DNA from: Symsagittifera roscoffensis
Taxonomy: Eukaryota; Xenacoelomorpha; Acoela; Convolutidae
Length of the DNA stretch: 64,000 nt
NCBI RefSeq assembly: GCF_963678635.1
Contig: NC_087062.1
Coordinates: forward strand, 89,753,845-89,817,844
Direction of reading: 5' to 3'
This document shows positions 62,704-64,000 of this stretch, one piece after another (positions within the stretch are counted from its first letter, which is position 1; each line of letters opens with the position of its first letter). Under the pieces are notes generated by a model. It saw only the letters and a list, made by a program, of their open reading frames with translations, made no database searches and was not told the DNA's origin. The translations under genes and the position numbers were made by a program.

Positions 62704-64000
62704 AACTGATCTGTCGGATTGGAACCAACAAAGCTTTACTCGAACGAATGACACTCCTAATCAGTTTTACGCGAACAGCAACGTGATTCAGAGAAACTAC
62801 AATTTTCTATTCCAATTTGATAAGACAATTTTATTATTGCAATTACGATGAAGAGAGAAGCTTCAGTCAAGTATACTACGGAAACATTTCATTGTGCTAA
62901 GCTCGTATGACTAATTAGTTCGAACTATGATTTTGGCTAGAAATAACTTCTTTCAGCGCCAAAAAAAAATCAGGTACAAAAAGCAGTTTTTATGAAAGAA
63001 TGAGGTTTCATATTAAAATCTTTGGATCGAGCTACCCGACGTAGAGATGAAAACGGCTCAAACTTTAGCCTTTTGAAGAATTTGTCCTATATCACAAACA
63101 ATTCAATGCCTCTAGCCATCTAAGAAATTCCTCTACCCCTTTCACCATTTTCTACCGTTTTTCATGTTTTTTGTTCAGTTGTCATTGAACTCACTGAAAT
63201 TATTACTCAAGATCAAACAAAAAACTTCTGTTGGAAAAATAAGTACAAAACAAATACCAAAACAAGTACCGAAAATAAGCACCAAAATAAGCAAATAAAA
63301 CAGAGCGAATACAGATAAAGAAGAATTCCAAAAGAAAACCTAGGAATACAAAGGCAAGCTAGAATACACGGTTGCTATGCAAGTAGCACAAAAAATTGAA
63401 AACGAAACTTAGAAAAAATCATTTTCTATTGTAAATTTCTTTCGTGTTTTTTCCTCGTGGCGAGCAAAAGGAAAGCTTATAACATAAGTTGATAGCAAAC
63501 AAAAGTAATGAGAAAAAAGCGTCAGATTAGTAATCAGAAAACAAAAATAAAACAGGTATAGCCGATTGCAGTGCAACTAGCACAGTGAGTTAGGACTGGA
63601 GTGTAACTCATAGAGTAATTTCGGATAGGGTACACCGTCTGCTCGTCACGCTATCTTATTTTCGGCCGGATAGATTCGTGCAACTTCTTAGTCTAATACC
63701 GATCCTAATCTTACTCTTATACTATCTAGTCTCAGGTTGTTTAACTAGTCTCTGCTAGGCTCAATAGATCTAGGGTATACTGGTTTATTGCGGCTGCTGA
63801 AGTGCTCGGGAGAGTCCAACTAATTTCTAAGTTAAATTCAAATCTCTCTGGTGCTGAAATTACAAGTAACTTCAGCACTTACAAATAAGTGGGTTGTTAG
63901 TTAGATGGATCATGATTGGTTAATATTAAATACTTTACATTGGTAAAACATTTAATTTATCCAATCATAAAATATAGTTTAGATCAGGTTCCACCCATCC
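62704..64000. other. Non-coding 3' stretch with small inverted repeats
   Basis: A coding-looking but unplaced frame lies at about 62708-62851 (DLSDWNQQSFTRTNDTPNQF), without a visible acceptor. Hairpins: GTGCTGAA/TTCAGCAC (63851-63858 and 63871-63878), and an imperfect pair ATGATTGGTTAATATTAAAT / ATTTAATTTATCCAATCAT (63912-63968). No further gene was seen. Confidence 0.5.

Noticed and set aside
62708-62851. A further 3' exon of copy 2 (frame DLSDWNQQSFTRTNDTPNQF).
   Set aside because: The frame looks coding, but no AG acceptor precedes it and it is out of frame with the upstream exon, so it is left unplaced.

Overview
The window is eukaryotic, almost certainly invertebrate metazoan. Its genes are split by many GT-AG introns (plus two probable GC-AG introns), exons are sparse in AT-rich sequence, and the DNA is full of LTR, LINE, SINE-like and MULE-like repeats. 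The lineage cannot be fixed from the sequence alone. Bases 1-10 match the inner end of an Illumina adapter, so base 1 is probably a contig end.

Left part (1-25 kb). A minus-strand gene, CDC27 (APC3, the TPR scaffold of the anaphase-promoting complex), starts at 24711 and runs off the left edge. Ten exons in mutually consistent phase cover 791 codons; the C-terminal TPRs are missing. Intron 3 (7662-24197, 16.5 kb) holds (a) a full-length Ty3/Gypsy retrotransposon (8551-18149) with near-identical 1.3-kb LTRs and a perfect 5-bp target duplication, but a broken pol; (b) a complete six-exon plus-strand gene (18649-21050) for a type II membrane protein with a BRICHOS/ITM2-like domain; and (c) several inverted-repeat elements, one ending 5 nt from the exon 3 splice donor. 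A possible small divergent gene (24829-25249) shares the CDC27 promoter side.

Middle (25.4-42.8 kb). A decayed Jockey-like LINE is followed by a 14.4-kb head-to-tail array of six 2.2-2.5-kb non-coding units. Every unit boundary is a CTAG. Every unit ends in a G/C-rich hairpin whose stem carries compensatory base-pair changes, and every unit has an internal GGGACC/GGTCCC hairpin. This is the best candidate for an undescribed element.

Right part (42.9-62.7 kb). A plus-strand gene of unknown function encodes a Cys-X-Cys-studded, Asn/Gln/Ser-rich protein. Its central exons lie in a tandem segmental duplication of 7.69 kb (two full units and one 1.16-kb partial unit). A single coiled-coil exon sits upstream of the array and the acidic/Ser-rich 3' exons follow only the last unit. 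The first full copy ends in a short alien tail created at the duplication breakpoint, and each unit carries a half-exon duplicate that would act as a poison exon. The last 1.3 kb shows only small hairpins and inverted repeats.
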